Positions 50,910 to 61,908 of a DNA stretch of 64,000 nucleotides are shown in pieces. The stretch covers positions 1 through 64,000 of the forward strand of contig MPMP01000008.1 in the NCBI GenBank assembly GCA_002238565.1. The letters are read 5' to 3'. The translations under genes and the position numbers were made by a program. The stretch's first letter is position 1, and each line of letters starts with the position of its first letter. The notes under the pieces are model-generated. The model had not been told where the DNA came from and ran no database searches. It worked only from the letters and a program-made list of their open reading frames with translations. This DNA is from Albidovulum sp. bin36. GTDB taxonomy: Bacteria > Pseudomonadota > Alphaproteobacteria > Rhodobacterales > Rhodobacteraceae.

Positions 50910-51068
50910 GTGGGATCAATAGCACGGCGACTTCTGAAAAGTCAGACCTAAATTTGGCTTCGGGATGAGTGCGGCTCGCTTTTGAGGAACCCTGCAGGTA
51001 CCTGTCGCAAAGAACGGCCTTTCCGGTGTATGATTGCGCAGGGGACATCACTGCTTCAGGAGCAAGCC

Positions 51069-51875
51069 ATGCGTTCTAGCAAAAGTGCCGATGCGGAATT
51101 ATCGGTTGGACAAAGAATCGAACTGCCGAAGATCGGTTCTCGCGATCGATACGACTCTCTTATGGAGGTTGTACGGAACCGCGTAACCGTACGGAAATTC
51201 GACGAAAATTTCGTAGTCCCGGAATGCCACTACGAACTTATACTCGATGCGGCGCGGCACGCCCCTTCGGGAGCGAACGCCCAGCCTTGGCATTACATCA
51301 TCGTCGACAATGCGGAAATCAAGAAACAAATCGCAAATTACTTCGTTGCCGAGCAGAGGTTCCGAGCCAAGGCAAAAATGAAATTCCCAACACCCGACTA
51401 TCGGGGGCTATCGACGGCGCCGGGATTTATTGTCGTTTGCTCCGACATGCGATGGGTCGAAGCTTTTCCCGTCCTGAAAGTGGAAACACCCGAAAATGCC
51501 GAGCTAAACCGGATGTATAAGGAAAACGCCGAGCGCATTCTGCTTCAATCCGTCGCCGCCTCGACGATGTCGGCGCACTTGGCTGCTGCATCACTCGGCT
51601 ACTGCGTATGGTGGGTTACGGCCATCGGCCAGGAAAACGCCCAAAAGGCCATGCGCCCGCTGCTCGGGATTCCGGATGAGATTTCCGTGCTCGACATTTT
51701 CTTGTTCGGGCCGCCAGCTCAGGAACCGTACAAGCGCTGGAAGAAGAGCATGGATGAAATCGCGAGCCAAGGCGAATTCAACCCGGCTCAGCGCCTCAGC
51801 CGCGACGACATTCGCGAATGGATCAAGAAGCGCAGGCATAAGGTCATGTACAGGGACGCGTCTCGAATCGATTGA
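51069..51875 (+). CDS. Nitroreductase family protein
   Basis: VVRNRVTVRKFDENFVVPECHYELILDAARHAPSGANAQPWHYIIVDN; AERILLQSVAASTMSAHLAAASLGYCVWWVTA; AGGAG-like RBS before ATG 51069. Confidence 0.88.
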   Translation: MRSSKSADAELSVGQRIELPKIGSRDRYDSLMEVVRNRVTVRKFDENFVVPECHYELILDAARHAPSGANAQPWHYIIVDNAEIKKQIANYFVAEQRFRAKAKMKFPTPDYRGLSTAPGFIVVCSDMRWVEAFPVLKVETPENAELNRMYKENAERILLQSVAASTMSAHLAAASLGYCVWWVTAIGQENAQKAMRPLLGIPDEISVLDIFLFGPPAQEPYKRWKKSMDEIASQGEFNPAQRLSRDDIREWIKKRRHKVMYRDASRID

Positions 51876-51959
51876 CGGAGACGTGAGATTTGGGCGCCGA
51901 GGATAGGCGAAATTTTCTGGGCGAGACGGATGCCGCTGGTTGCCGGATGCAAGATCTTG

Positions 51960-52199
51960 ACCACGCGTAGCTGCCATTCGTCCATGCCGTCCGCCGGGCG
52001 GATTTGCTCGGCCAACGTAGATCGGTTCATTTTCGCCCATACCAGCATAGGCTGAGAATCCGCCAACATAGCGAAAGGTGTAAATCCCACTGCCTTGAAT
52101 GGACTCGTCCGGAGGCAAGGCCGCTGCTGGATAGCTTATCAATGCTCGGGCTGCATTCTGACCCAGCTCGTACACGCTGAGAGGATCATAGGTGCGCAC
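51960..52199 (-). pseudogene. Eco29kI-like (GIY-YIG) restriction endonuclease N-terminal fragment
   Basis: TYDPLSVYELGQNAARALISYPAAALPPDESIQGSGIYTFRYVGGFSAYAGMGENEPIYVGRANPPGGRHGR; C-terminal part absent or out of frame. Confidence 0.55.
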
Positions 52200-52202
52200 G
52201 AA

Positions 52203-52776
52203 CTATCTCTCGCAACTGCGCCCGTTGCGACAGATTATCCAAAAGCAATGTCGCTTGCGGGCATGGTGCGCCGTCTTCCACTTTGTAGAAATCATCGGCC
52301 CGGTGCGCACCTTGACAATCATATCGCAGACCGTGAATCCCGCATCGTCAGCCATCCTCATGAAATCGCAATGCGGCCATTGTGAACGATGGCAATTCAC
52401 CATGTCGGTGATTTTAGCCAATATAAGGCCGCGCGGCTTCAGAACCCGCTTCGCCTGCTCTAAGAATGGCGGGTAGAGATAGCTGAGTGTCCAGCCCTGT
52501 TCCTTGCCGCATTCGACGGTGGCCCCGAAGTCCTCGTCGAATTTCTTTCGACTCTTGTCACGTCCCTGCGGACCGACATGTGGCGGATCATAAACTACGA
52601 CTCCGAAAGCGTTATCCGGCACACCTTCCATCTTCCGGTTATCGCCAATGATCATCGGTTTGAATTTCGGATCAATGTCCATCGACACGACATGCCGCGA
52701 CGAGCATTTTCACATTCGGCCTCGGTTGAAGGTAGCGTCCAAAATTGGTTCTGGCGGGATCGAAGGTTAGAAGCAT
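52203..52776 (-). pseudogene. Site-specific DNA methyltransferase, frameshifted
   Basis: MLLTFDPARTNFGRYLQPRPNVKMLVAACRVDGH* in one frame, then IDPKFKPMIIGDNRKMEGVPDNAFGVVVYDPPHVGPQG...LEQAKRVLKPRGLILAKITDMVN in another. Confidence 0.65.
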
Positions 52777-53235
52777 AGCATTTGCTCCAACAATTCGCCG
52801 TCGCTTCCTTCCCACACGCTGCTGATTGGAGCGTATCGAGACGCACTGCGAGCTTTCTGGCTAGCGCTACCAATGTCGTTACTTTCGAAGTGCCGAGCCT
52901 AGATGGTGGCGTTCATGCCCTTTGTGCTCCTGACAAAAGTTCGCTGTGCGCATTGAAGTCTCTATAACCTAGGATCTTGCCAATCGCTACTGAGAAAGGT
53001 TGCCGCGATGCTAAAACCGGCTGCACCTCTAAAATTGTGCCTCCCGGTAAGCTCTTCGACCAAATTATGAAGTTGCTTCGAGCCTACCATTCGGAAAATT
53101 CCGTTATACGCCCGATTGATTATCGGCCTTCCGTAGCCAGCGACTTGGTCGCGCTGAGCTGCTCGCTGAATTCCGTTTCCGATTTCTAGGAAATTGACTA
53201 TTCCCTAGACTGACCGATTTCTAGCTCAACCAGCC

Positions 53236-54885
53236 TTACCTTTGCTCAGTTCGCCAATTTGGATGAATCCACGGCTCGGCGTTCGAACGAGGCGGCGGCG
53301 CCTTTCCAAGCACGTGGTCGCTCGCCTTTTCTCCAATCATAATCGCAGGTGCGTTGAGGTTCCCATTCGTTATTCTCGGCAGGATCGAAGCATCGGCAAC
53401 CCTTAGGCGGTCCACGCCGATAACCCGGCATTCCGGATCGACAACCGCTTTCGGGTCATGCGAAGATCCCATTCTGCAAGTGCCGCAGGGATGATACGCG
53501 CTCTCCACGTTTTGGCGTACGAAAGCGTCGAGCTCCTGGTCCGACTCCTTGTCGCCGCCCGGTTGAATCTCCTTGCCAGCAAATGGCTTGAAGGCATCTT
53601 GAGCAAACAATTCGCGGGTAAGCCGGACGCAGGTTCGAAAGTCGCGCCGGTCCTTCTCCTCCTTGAGGTAGTTGAACAGAATTCTCGGTGGCTCGCGAGG
53701 GTCCGCGGACTTGAGCCAAACCCTGCCCCGGGAGTTGGCCCGCATCGGTCCTACATGCGCCTGAAAGCCATGCCCGCCCGCTGCGGACTTCCCGTCGTAT
53801 CGAACCGCTAGCGGAAGAAAATGGTACTGAATGTCAGGATAGCCGACGCCTGGCCCGGAACGGATAAAGGCGCAGGACTCGAACTGATTCGATGCTCCCG
53901 GACCCGTTTTGAAAAGCAGCCATCTTGCGCCGACCAGCGTCTTGCCGAACAAGTTCCAGTATCTGTAGAGCGAGACCGGCTGAACGCATTCCTGCTGAAC
54001 GTAGATTTCAAGGTGGTCCTGAAGGTTGTCTCCTACGCCCGGTCGGTCCGCGACGACTTCTATGTTCATGTCGGATAATTCCTTTCCGGAACCAATCCCG
54101 GAAAGCAGGAGGATTTTCGGCGAATTGATCGACGATGCGGAAATTATAACTTCTCGACGGGCGGAAACGCGTTCAATCCTGCCGTTTCGTTCGAATTCGA
54201 CCCCTGTCGCGCGCCGTCCTTCAAAAGTCACTCGCCGAACGAATCCCCGAATGAGCCGGACGTTCGGTCGTTTGATGGCCGGCCTGAGATAGGCTTTGGC
54301 GGCGGAGAACCTGCTGCCCCGCCAGGTGGTTCGCTCCATAACTCCGAAGCCTTCCTGCTTTTCGCCGTTGTAGTCGGACGTCAGCTCGTAGCCGGCCTGC
54401 TCTCCCGCCTCGACAAAGGCGCGAAAGAGCGGGTTCTTCATCTCGCCGCGCACGACGTGAAGCGGCCCGCCGCTTCCTCGCCACTCGGAATCGCCGCCGT
54501 GCCAGCATTCCATGCGCTTGAAATACGGCAGCACGTCCGCGTAGGACCAGCCGGTTGCGCCGTTTTCGGACCAGAAGTCGTAGTCTCGCGCGTGGCCCCT
54601 TACGTAGACCATGCCGTTGATGGACGACGACCCTCCGACAACCTTGCCTCTTGGCACCGCGAGCCGCCTGCCGTCCAGATACGGCTCCGGCTCCGTCGAA
54701 AACCCCCAATCATACTTCTTCATGTTCATAGGGTAGGATAGGGCGCCGGGCATTTGAATCAGCGGACCGGCATCCGAGCCGCCAAACTCGATTACGAGCA
54801 CCTTATTCCGGCTGTCTTCCGAAAGCCGGTTCGCCATGGCGCACCCGGCAGAGCCGGCGCCGACTATGATAAAATCCGTATCCAT
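53236..54885 (-). CDS. GMC family oxidoreductase (choline dehydrogenase-like)
   Basis: [62 protein letters not shown]. Confidence 0.93.
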   Translation of the reverse strand: MDTDFIIVGAGSAGCAMANRLSEDSRNKVLVIEFGGSDAGPLIQMPGALSYPMNMKKYDWGFSTEPEPYLDGRRLAVPRGKVVGGSSSINGMVYVRGHARDYDFWSENGATGWSYADVLPYFKRMECWHGGDSEWRGSGGPLHVVRGEMKNPLFRAFVEAGEQAGYELTSDYNGEKQEGFGVMERTTWRGSRFSAAKAYLRPAIKRPNVRLIRGFVRRVTFEGRRATGVEFERNGRIERVSARREVIISASSINSPKILLLSGIGSGKELSDMNIEVVADRPGVGDNLQDHLEIYVQQECVQPVSLYRYWNLFGKTLVGARWLLFKTGPGASNQFESCAFIRSGPGVGYPDIQYHFLPLAVRYDGKSAAGGHGFQAHVGPMRANSRGRVWLKSADPREPPRILFNYLKEEKDRRDFRTCVRLTRELFAQDAFKPFAGKEIQPGGDKESDQELDAFVRQNVESAYHPCGTCRMGSSHDPKAVVDPECRVIGVDRLRVADASILPRITNGNLNAPAIMIGEKASDHVLGKAPPPRSNAEPWIHPNWRTEQR

Positions 54886-54896
54886 GCCGTTGCCGC

Positions 54897-56462
54897 CTAT
54901 TCGCCTTTCGGAAATCGCTGGGCGTCGTCGATTTTGTTGAGATCCTTGTTGTTGCGCTGATACCGTTCGGAAGCGATTTGAAGCGGCTGGTAGTCCCACG
55001 GGTAATGCCCGCCAATTCGGAGAGCTTTGTTGACGGCGATGCGCCTAGCCTGGGATTCGCGTACTGCGCTGTCGAACGCGTCCAGGTCCCATCGGCTGGC
55101 GGCCAGAGACGAAAATCGTGCCAATTCCCTCGCGCAGTTCGGATCCTTTGCGAGATTTCGGGTTTCGCGCGGATCCGATTCCAGGTTGAATAGCTGGTTC
55201 GGATCAGTTTTGGAGCGGTTGAACTTCCAGCCCTCCGCGCGCACGGAGACCATGGGCGCCTTCGACGCTTCGGCGGCGTACTCCATCAATACCGGTCGCG
55301 CCTCGCTTCCCGAGCCGAGGCAGTCGGCTAAAAGGCTTTCGCCCTCCGTCCAGTGCGACACCTCCCCCATGTCGGCGCCGGCGATTTCCGCGAATGTCGG
55401 CGCAGCATCAATGGTGCTGACGGGCTTCTCCACTAGCCGCGAGTCCGCGGATGGCAGCGACATCATAAACGGAACCCGGCAGGATCCTTCGAAAAAGCTC
55501 ATTTTGAACCAAAGGCCTTTCTCGCCGATCATGTCGCCGTGGTCGGAGAGAAAAACGATGACGGTGTTTCGATCCTGGCGCGTGTCCTCGAGAATCGAAA
55601 GCAGATTGCCGATGATGTCGTCGATGTATGAGATGTTCGCGAAATACGCGCGCCTTGCGCGACGAACATCCTCTTCAGAATACTTATGGTTTTCTTCGTC
55701 GCACGCGGCCAGAATCCTTCGCGAATGATCGTCGAGTTCCGAATGCGGAATCGGCCCCTCGTCTGGATCCAGGTGTTCGCAGTCTTCGTACATATCCCAG
55801 AAACGTCGCCTCGCGACATACGGGTCGTGCGGGTGGGTGAAGCTAACGGTCAGGCACCACGGGCGCTCGTCGTGGCCGCGAGCAAGCTGGTACAGCTTCT
55901 GCGAAGCCATTGCAGCGACTTCATCGTCGTACTCGAGCTGGTTCGTAGTTTCCGCAATGCCCGCCGTGCTTACCGATCCAAGATTGTGGTACCACCAGTC
56001 GACTCTGGAATCGGGGTTTCTATAGTCGGGAGTCCACCCGAAATCCGCCGGGTAAATGTCCGTTGTCAGGCGTTCTTCAAAGCCGTGCAGCTGATCCGGA
56101 CCGACGAAATGCATCTTTCCCGATAGGCAGGTGTAATATCCCGCGCGACGCAAATGATGCGAGAATGTCGGCAGCTCGGATGAGAATTCCGCTGCATTGT
56201 CGTAAACTCGCGTGCGGCTGGGAAGCTGTCCCGTCATGAATGAAGCGCGAGCGGGCGCGCAAAGCGGCGACGGCGTGTACGCGTTGCTGAACCTTACCGA
56301 ACGCTCGGCCAGCCGCTTGAGGTGGGGCGCGTGCAGCCATTCCGCCGGACCGTCCGGAAAAAGCGTCCCGTTCAGCTGGTCCGTCATGAAAATGAGAAAA
56401 TTAGGCTTGCGCATCTGGACGGTCTCCTCGCCCGCTTCGCTATTCGAAATGGCTTCTGCCAT
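54897..56462 (-). CDS. Sulfatase, choline-sulfatase-like
   Basis: [34 protein letters not shown] (C-x-P-x-R formylglycine motif); [36 protein letters not shown]. Confidence 0.9.
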   Translation of the reverse strand: MAEAISNSEAGEETVQMRKPNFLIFMTDQLNGTLFPDGPAEWLHAPHLKRLAERSVRFSNAYTPSPLCAPARASFMTGQLPSRTRVYDNAAEFSSELPTFSHHLRRAGYYTCLSGKMHFVGPDQLHGFEERLTTDIYPADFGWTPDYRNPDSRVDWWYHNLGSVSTAGIAETTNQLEYDDEVAAMASQKLYQLARGHDERPWCLTVSFTHPHDPYVARRRFWDMYEDCEHLDPDEGPIPHSELDDHSRRILAACDEENHKYSEEDVRRARRAYFANISYIDDIIGNLLSILEDTRQDRNTVIVFLSDHGDMIGEKGLWFKMSFFEGSCRVPFMMSLPSADSRLVEKPVSTIDAAPTFAEIAGADMGEVSHWTEGESLLADCLGSGSEARPVLMEYAAEASKAPMVSVRAEGWKFNRSKTDPNQLFNLESDPRETRNLAKDPNCARELARFSSLAASRWDLDAFDSAVRESQARRIAVNKALRIGGHYPWDYQPLQIASERYQRNNKDLNKIDDAQRFPKGE

Positions 56463-56682
56463 ACAGCGGTACTAAACCGAAAAATGTTTTTTTGGAACGA
56501 GTCAATTCTTAGGATCGTCGACGATTCCGGTCTTTGGCTACTATTGCAGCATGTTTCGCCGACTGTTCCAAATCGGCGGGGTTCCAGGACGGCGTCCTGC
56601 ATCCGTATGTATCATAGTCCCGATTTTCAGCGCGGATTCCGCCCTATCCAACAATTTGCGAATATTCCGTTGATTTCAGGCC

Positions 56683-57336
56683 GTGGCGCATCCATCCGGG
56701 ACGCTCGTCGAGTGCTGGCAGCCCGTCCCCGAAGGTAGCCATGCGCCAATGCTTTTAACGAGGTTGGTCCTTTCGGGAAGTCCGGATTGGACGCCTCTCC
56801 GCGAAAACCTTGTTGAATTCGGTAGAATGTCTGGTTTGCTCTCGGACATAGAAGTCCAAAACTTTCGAGGTACGCCGGACGCCCGCCTTCAAATTCAAGT
56901 AAAGGCTCATTCGATGTCCTACTATTATATTATGGAGGTCGGCCATGGAGCAGGCCAGAGCCTGCCGATCTTGGCGGATGTTCCGACCAGAGCGAGAAAC
57001 GGAGACAAACGAGTGTTTCCGCTTTAGCAGACAGAGGTCCATTTGCACCCCCGCGGGCAGGCCGAACCGGCTAGCTTTCTTGTTAGCGCCGCTTCCAAAT
57101 GCAACACTCGATTCATGATCGAGACACATGGCGATTACATTGTAGACCGCGTTCGCATATTGGCGAAAAAGGGAAAAATTGATGCCAATGACGTTTCAAT
57201 TCTCTACTTCGAGCCAAAGGGCGAATCAGTCGCCTTGCACAATATTTCGGTAGACGAGTCCGGGATTCCAGTGAATCCCCCGGTTGGCTATCGAAGCTTT
57301 TTCGAGCGACAGACAGACGATTTTCTCGAATACTAG
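56683..57336 (+). pseudogene. AAA ATPase (DUF3696-like) C-terminal remnant interrupted by one in-frame TAG
   Basis: ...MEVGHGAGQSLPILADVPTRARNGDKRVFPL*QTEVHLHPRGQAEPASFLVSAASKCNTRFMIETHGDYIVDRVRILAKKGKIDANDVSILYFEPKGESVALHNISVDESGIP; same frame on both sides of TAG at 57025-57027; Walker A part missing. Confidence 0.65.
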
Positions 57337-57361
57337 AGTTGTTTTTCGGAGAGTTTCCTGC

Positions 57362-57523
57362 ATGCGCATAATCGCTGTCAAAGGGACGCTCGGCTCTTTT
57401 TTGGGCGGTCGACCCGATACAAATTCGCGGCCAATTCATGATTGGATCAACGATCGAGCTAGAAGGCTTGCCTATTCCTCCGGCGGACTATTCGAATTGG
57501 AGCTGTCTGCCGGCGGTTGTTAA
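57362..57523 (+). pseudogene. Possible PIN-domain nuclease N-terminal remnant
   Basis: MRIIAVKGTLGSFLGGRPDTNSRPIHDWINDRARRLAYSSGGLFELELSA; resembles the start of PIN-like proteins but is truncated. Confidence 0.35.
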
Positions 57524-57651
57524 AAAGCGCGGGATTCCGGCAACTCGATGCGGCAAGTCGAACACCGGACTCCCCGGCTATGTCCAGTGGCGGGAAGCGG
57601 CTTGCGCATGAAATCCGGTCCGCGTCCAATGCGTCGCGATTTGGCGCGAAA

Positions 57652-58962
57652 TCAAAACTCCTTTCGAGCCGCGGCATGCAGCAATCCGCGCCGGATAGCG
57701 ATGCCGATATCTAGGAATGGACGCGGCGGAAGGCGGCTGGCGCCGGGAATTCCCAGCTGCAGGCTCAAAAGGTCGCTTTCTTCTCCCTCCATCAAATCCG
57801 CCAGCAGGCGCCCCGAGGCGGCGGCGCGGGTCATGGGTGAAACGTCGCTTGTCAGCACCGCGTAGAGGCCGGGAGCGTACTCGCCGAAAATCGCGCCGTC
57901 ATTCCGGGTGAACGCCATGGTCCCGCCCCAGCTATAGGCGAAGCGGGTGTCCCTCAGGGCGGGCCAGCGGTTGAGCATGCCGCTGCGGTGCCGCTTGCTA
58001 ATCCGCTTGACCCTCGGCGCCGGGGTCGGCGCATTCGGGGAGAATTCGTACAGGTTGCGAAAAAAGAGTCGCTTGTCGTTGGTCAACCGTATCGTCGCGC
58101 CGTATTCCGAACTGGCCAGAAGCCCGAACGGTGCGTTCGACCCCAGTGCCTCGAGTTCGCCGTCCGAAAGCGGGTCCGTGAGGCTGGCGTAGGTCGCCAT
58201 CGCCACGTAGCGGCCCGAGGCAATTCCGAACTGCCGCAGGAAAACCCCTGCGGCCAGCACTACGCGGTCCGCCGTGATCCGTCCGGCCTCGGTCTCGACT
58301 TCGAAGGCGTCGCCCTTGGTTGTGAACTCGACGACCGGAGATTCCTCGAAAAGCGAAACGTTGGCGGGCAAGTGCCGGGCGAGGCCGCGCATTAGCGCCG
58401 CGGGGTTCACCAAGGCGCTTCCCGCCGCATAGAGCCCGCGCCTGTAGAATCTTGTGCCTATGCGGGCCTCCAGGACATCGCGGCTCATCCAATCGTGCTC
58501 CAGCCCAAGCTGTTCGAGCGTGTCGGCGATCTCGTCGATATGCTTTTCGCCATCGGGCCCGGCCGAGCCATAGATGCGCCCGAATTCGTGCCAGCCGCAG
58601 TCGATCTGGAATTCGCGCGCCATGCGCCGCAGATCGGACAGCCCGCCTTCCCACAGCTGCATATTGCGGCGCAGGATATCGGCGCTCTTGGGCGGTCCGT
58701 GCGAGTGAACGTTCAGCATGAAGCCCGCGTTGCGGCCCGAGGCGCCGAATCCCGCTCTTTCGGCTTCGATCAGAGCGATTTCGTCGCTAGGGCGGAGCCG
58801 GCCTAGCCGGTGCGCCACCGCAATCCCGCAAATTCCGGCTCCGACTATAGCCGTTTGCACGCGGCGCCTGCCTGTCAGGAGTTTGGCGGGCGGCGGCGGC
58901 GGTAGAGTTTTCCACCAGCCATTGCTGTCGTCATGGCGGGGAATAATGGACGGGCGTGGCAC
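57652..58962 (-). CDS. FAD-dependent oxidoreductase (DAO family)
   Basis: VQTAIVGAGICGIAVAHRLGRLRPSDEIALIEAERAGFGASGRNAGFML; RYAWGGTMAFTRND-like C-terminal motif (FAYSWGGTMAFTRNDG); GTG at 58962 avoids overlap with upstream gene, start uncertain. Confidence 0.88.
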   Translation of the reverse strand: MPRPSIIPRHDDSNGWWKTLPPPPPAKLLTGRRRVQTAIVGAGICGIAVAHRLGRLRPSDEIALIEAERAGFGASGRNAGFMLNVHSHGPPKSADILRRNMQLWEGGLSDLRRMAREFQIDCGWHEFGRIYGSAGPDGEKHIDEIADTLEQLGLEHDWMSRDVLEARIGTRFYRRGLYAAGSALVNPAALMRGLARHLPANVSLFEESPVVEFTTKGDAFEVETEAGRITADRVVLAAGVFLRQFGIASGRYVAMATYASLTDPLSDGELEALGSNAPFGLLASSEYGATIRLTNDKRLFFRNLYEFSPNAPTPAPRVKRISKRHRSGMLNRWPALRDTRFAYSWGGTMAFTRNDGAIFGEYAPGLYAVLTSDVSPMTRAAASGRLLADLMEGEESDLLSLQLGIPGASRLPPRPFLDIGIAIRRGLLHAAARKEF

Positions 58963-58966
58963 AGGT

Positions 58967-59896
58967 TCAGTATCCGCGCTCCAAGTCGACGATGGGAGCG
59001 GGAGTGCCGCCGTCCATGCCAAGACGGATCTGCGCGGCAATGAATTCCGCGGCCGAGCGTTCATTCGTCGGCGCCGCCGAGTGGGGCGTTACCGAAACGG
59101 CGGGATGACGCCAGAAGGGGCTGTCCTTCGGCAGAGGTTCTTCTCGGAAGACATCGAGCGCGGCGGCTTCGATGCGGCCGCTGTCCAGCGCGGCCAGGAG
59201 GTCGGAGTCGTTTATGCTGGAGCCGCGGCCGCAATTGATGACGAAACTTCCTTCGGGCATCCGGTCGAATATCGAGGCGTTCAGGATGTTGGCCGTGGAT
59301 TCAGTCAGCGGAAGCAGGTTCACCAGGATATCCGCCCCGCTGACTACGGCGTCGAGCGCAGCGTCGCCCGCGAGGCAGCGGACGCCCTCGATCGACTTGG
59401 GAGTGCGCGCCCAGCCGGTGACCGGAAATTCCAGGTCGCGAAGCCGAATGCAGGCATCCTGCCCGGTCTGGCCGAGTCCGAGGATCGAGACGCGCCGCTC
59501 GGAATTCTCGGGATAGCGATGCCGCAGCCACTGATTAGCCGCCTGCTGGCGCGCGTAGCGGGCGTAGAACCGGTGGAAATGGAGAACCCAGTGTATGATA
59601 TGGCAAGACATATCCAGTACCAGATGCCGATCCTGAAGCCGAACGATGGGCACTTGGGACGGCCATTCCGGATCAAGCGTGATATGGGTAACTCCGGCGC
59701 CGATGGAGAAGATGTACTTTAGGTTCGGAAAGGCCTTCAGCCCCCCGGCGGGCGGCGCCCAGACGACGGCGAATTCGACATCGGCATGGTTTCCCGGCGC
59801 ATCGAAGGTGCGAATGTCGGTCCCGCATCCGGCGGCCTCGAATGCTCTGTGCCAATACTCGAGTATCGCGTCGCCCCAATGGAAAAGAATCGCCAT
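58967..59896 (-). CDS. 2-hydroxyacid dehydrogenase (glyoxylate/hydroxypyruvate reductase A-like)
   Basis: VSILGLGQTGQDACIRLRDLEFPVTGWARTPKSIEGV; FVINCGRGSSINDSDLLAALDSGRIEAAALDVFREEPLPKDSPFW. Confidence 0.9.
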   Translation of the reverse strand: MAILFHWGDAILEYWHRAFEAAGCGTDIRTFDAPGNHADVEFAVVWAPPAGGLKAFPNLKYIFSIGAGVTHITLDPEWPSQVPIVRLQDRHLVLDMSCHIIHWVLHFHRFYARYARQQAANQWLRHRYPENSERRVSILGLGQTGQDACIRLRDLEFPVTGWARTPKSIEGVRCLAGDAALDAVVSGADILVNLLPLTESTANILNASIFDRMPEGSFVINCGRGSSINDSDLLAALDSGRIEAAALDVFREEPLPKDSPFWRHPAVSVTPHSAAPTNERSAAEFIAAQIRLGMDGGTPAPIVDLERGY

Positions 59897-59966
59897 TTCG
59901 AGTGGCCTCCGATCGTCGAAAGTGAAGCGAGGCCCGCCCCGAAGGGCGAGCCGCAAGTCGTCGGGA

Positions 59967-60944
59967 TTATTCGCTGGCCATCGCCGCTGCGATCAATTCG
60001 TCCCAGTCGGCCTGGTTGTCCGCGATCCAGTCCTTGGCAATCTGCTCGAGCTGGTGCGGCTCTTTCTCGCCGTCGTTCATTCGCAGCATCATTGCGCTAA
60101 GGTCCGGAACCGAAATTCGCAAGCCGTTGAAAAACGCCATCGCCTTGGGATTGGCTTCCGCAAACTCCTTGTTGACCAGAACGTAGTTGTCGTTGACCCC
60201 GAAGCCCGGGTTGCGCCCGTCCGGCCATTCGGTATTGCTCCCCTGGTCGCCGGGCAGCGAGGAGAATGGCGCGTTCAGCCAAACTACGTCGCGCCCTTCC
60301 TGCAAGACGCCCATGATCCAGTTCGGCGCCCATGTCGTATAGAAGATCGGCTGGCCGGCCTTGTAGCGCTGGATCGTGTCGGCCATCAGGGCGAAGTATT
60401 CGCCCTTGTCATTGTTGATGTGGTCGCGCAGTTCGTAGGCGTCGAGATGGTGCTCGATCACTTTTTCGCAGCCCCAGCCTGGATTGCATCCGGTCAGGTT
60501 GGCCATGCCGTCGCCGTCGCTGTCGAAGAGCGCCTTGATCGCGTCGTCTTTCATTTGCTCCAGAGAGGTTATGCCGTGGGCCTCTGCAGTTTTGACGTCG
60601 ATGAAATAGCCCTGCATTGCGTTCGTATACATCGGACCGGCGCGCACCAGCGCGTCGTCGCCTCCGGAATTCGCGTAGAAGTCGTTATGCAGCGGTTTCC
60701 AATGCACGGCCGTGTAATGCGCGTCGCCCTGGCCGATGGACAGATGAATGGCCGGGTAGTTGCCGGTCAGCATCTCGCCGTTCTCGTAGCCAAGCGCGGC
60801 GAGGCCTTCCTCGATAACCTCGTAGATCAGCTGATGATCGGTACGCCCGGTGCTGATCGCGGTGATTTCGTCGGCGACGGCGGCGCTGGCCACTAGGCTG
60901 CCCGCCAGCGCGGCGATCCCCAATTTGATTTCAAATGTTTTCAT
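59967..60944 (-). CDS. Glycine betaine/proline-type ABC transporter substrate-binding protein (ProX-like)
   Basis: Signal peptide; CNPGWGCEKVIEHHLDAYELRDHI; IFYTTWAPNWIMGVLQEGRDVVWL. Confidence 0.9.
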   Translation of the reverse strand: MKTFEIKLGIAALAGSLVASAAVADEITAISTGRTDHQLIYEVIEEGLAALGYENGEMLTGNYPAIHLSIGQGDAHYTAVHWKPLHNDFYANSGGDDALVRAGPMYTNAMQGYFIDVKTAEAHGITSLEQMKDDAIKALFDSDGDGMANLTGCNPGWGCEKVIEHHLDAYELRDHINNDKGEYFALMADTIQRYKAGQPIFYTTWAPNWIMGVLQEGRDVVWLNAPFSSLPGDQGSNTEWPDGRNPGFGVNDNYVLVNKEFAEANPKAMAFFNGLRISVPDLSAMMLRMNDGEKEPHQLEQIAKDWIADNQADWDELIAAAMASE

Positions 60945-60963
60945 TGCGTCCTCCTTGGTTGGA

Positions 60964-61905
60964 TTAGGATTTGAATCGGCCATGCGGCTTGAAGCTTGCG
61001 CGCAGCCATCCGATCGGGCCGTGTTCCCAGAGCCCGAGGTTACCGCGATCACGGCGGGTGAAACCGAAACCTTGTGTAACGCGGTCGAATACGATTGCCA
61101 GTAAAACAATTCCGAGGCCGCCGACCGAAGCGCGGGCGAGATCGAGCTGGCTGATTCCCACCAGTACCAGCCGCCCCAGCCCGGCAACCGATATCATCGA
61201 GGCGATAACGCTCATTGCCAGCGACAGCATTACGGTCTGGTTGATTCCCGCCATGATCACCGGGCGCGCCAATGGAAGCTCGATTGACCAGAGTCGCTTC
61301 ATAGGCGAGACGCCGAACGCATCCGCCGCCTCTACCAGGTCGGCGCGCACTTCGCGCAGGCCGAGATTGGTCAGCCGCACGAGAGGCGGGGTGGCGAAGA
61401 ATGCGGTGACAATGACGCCCGGCACGTTGCCGATGCCGAAAAGCAGGATAACCGGTACGAGGTAGGTAAAGGACGGGATCGTTTGCATGAAATCCAGTGC
61501 CGGGCGAACGATGCCCCAGACCCAGTTGACGCGAGAGCACAGGATGCCCAGCGGCAGGCCTACCAATGTCGATATGGAAACGGCGGTGACCAGCACCGCA
61601 AGGCTTGTCATCGCCGGATCCCACGCGCCAATGATGCCGATTGTCGCCATTGCGCAGAATACCAGGATCGCGGTCGCTCTGTTCACGATCTGCCAGGCGA
61701 ACGCGGTGAAGAAGACCAGGAGCAGCGTCTGCGGCGTGTTGCGCAGCCCGTCTTCGACAAGGTCCAGAGCCAGTTTTACAATCGCCTTGATCGCTTGGAA
61801 TACGCTGCGGTAGTTCGAAGTAAGCCAGCGCATCCAGTCATTGGCCCAGTCCGCCAGAGGCAAATTGATGGTCGCGAACGGATCGAGGACGGAAGGCCAG
61901 TCCAT
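60964..61905 (-). CDS. ProW-type ABC transporter permease
   Basis: VRPALDFMQTIPSFTYLVPVILLFGIGNVPGVIVTAFFATPPLVRLTNLGLREV; VMLSLAMSVIASMISVAGLGRLVL. Confidence 0.92.
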   Translation of the reverse strand: MDWPSVLDPFATINLPLADWANDWMRWLTSNYRSVFQAIKAIVKLALDLVEDGLRNTPQTLLLVFFTAFAWQIVNRATAILVFCAMATIGIIGAWDPAMTSLAVLVTAVSISTLVGLPLGILCSRVNWVWGIVRPALDFMQTIPSFTYLVPVILLFGIGNVPGVIVTAFFATPPLVRLTNLGLREVRADLVEAADAFGVSPMKRLWSIELPLARPVIMAGINQTVMLSLAMSVIASMISVAGLGRLVLVGISQLDLARASVGGLGIVLLAIVFDRVTQGFGFTRRDRGNLGLWEHGPIGWLRASFKPHGRFKS

Positions 61906-61908
61906 GGC

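Noticed and set aside
52782-52990. Possible IS110-type transposase C-terminus on minus strand (KVTTLVALARKLAVRLDTL)
   Set aside because: Match is too short to support; could be chance.
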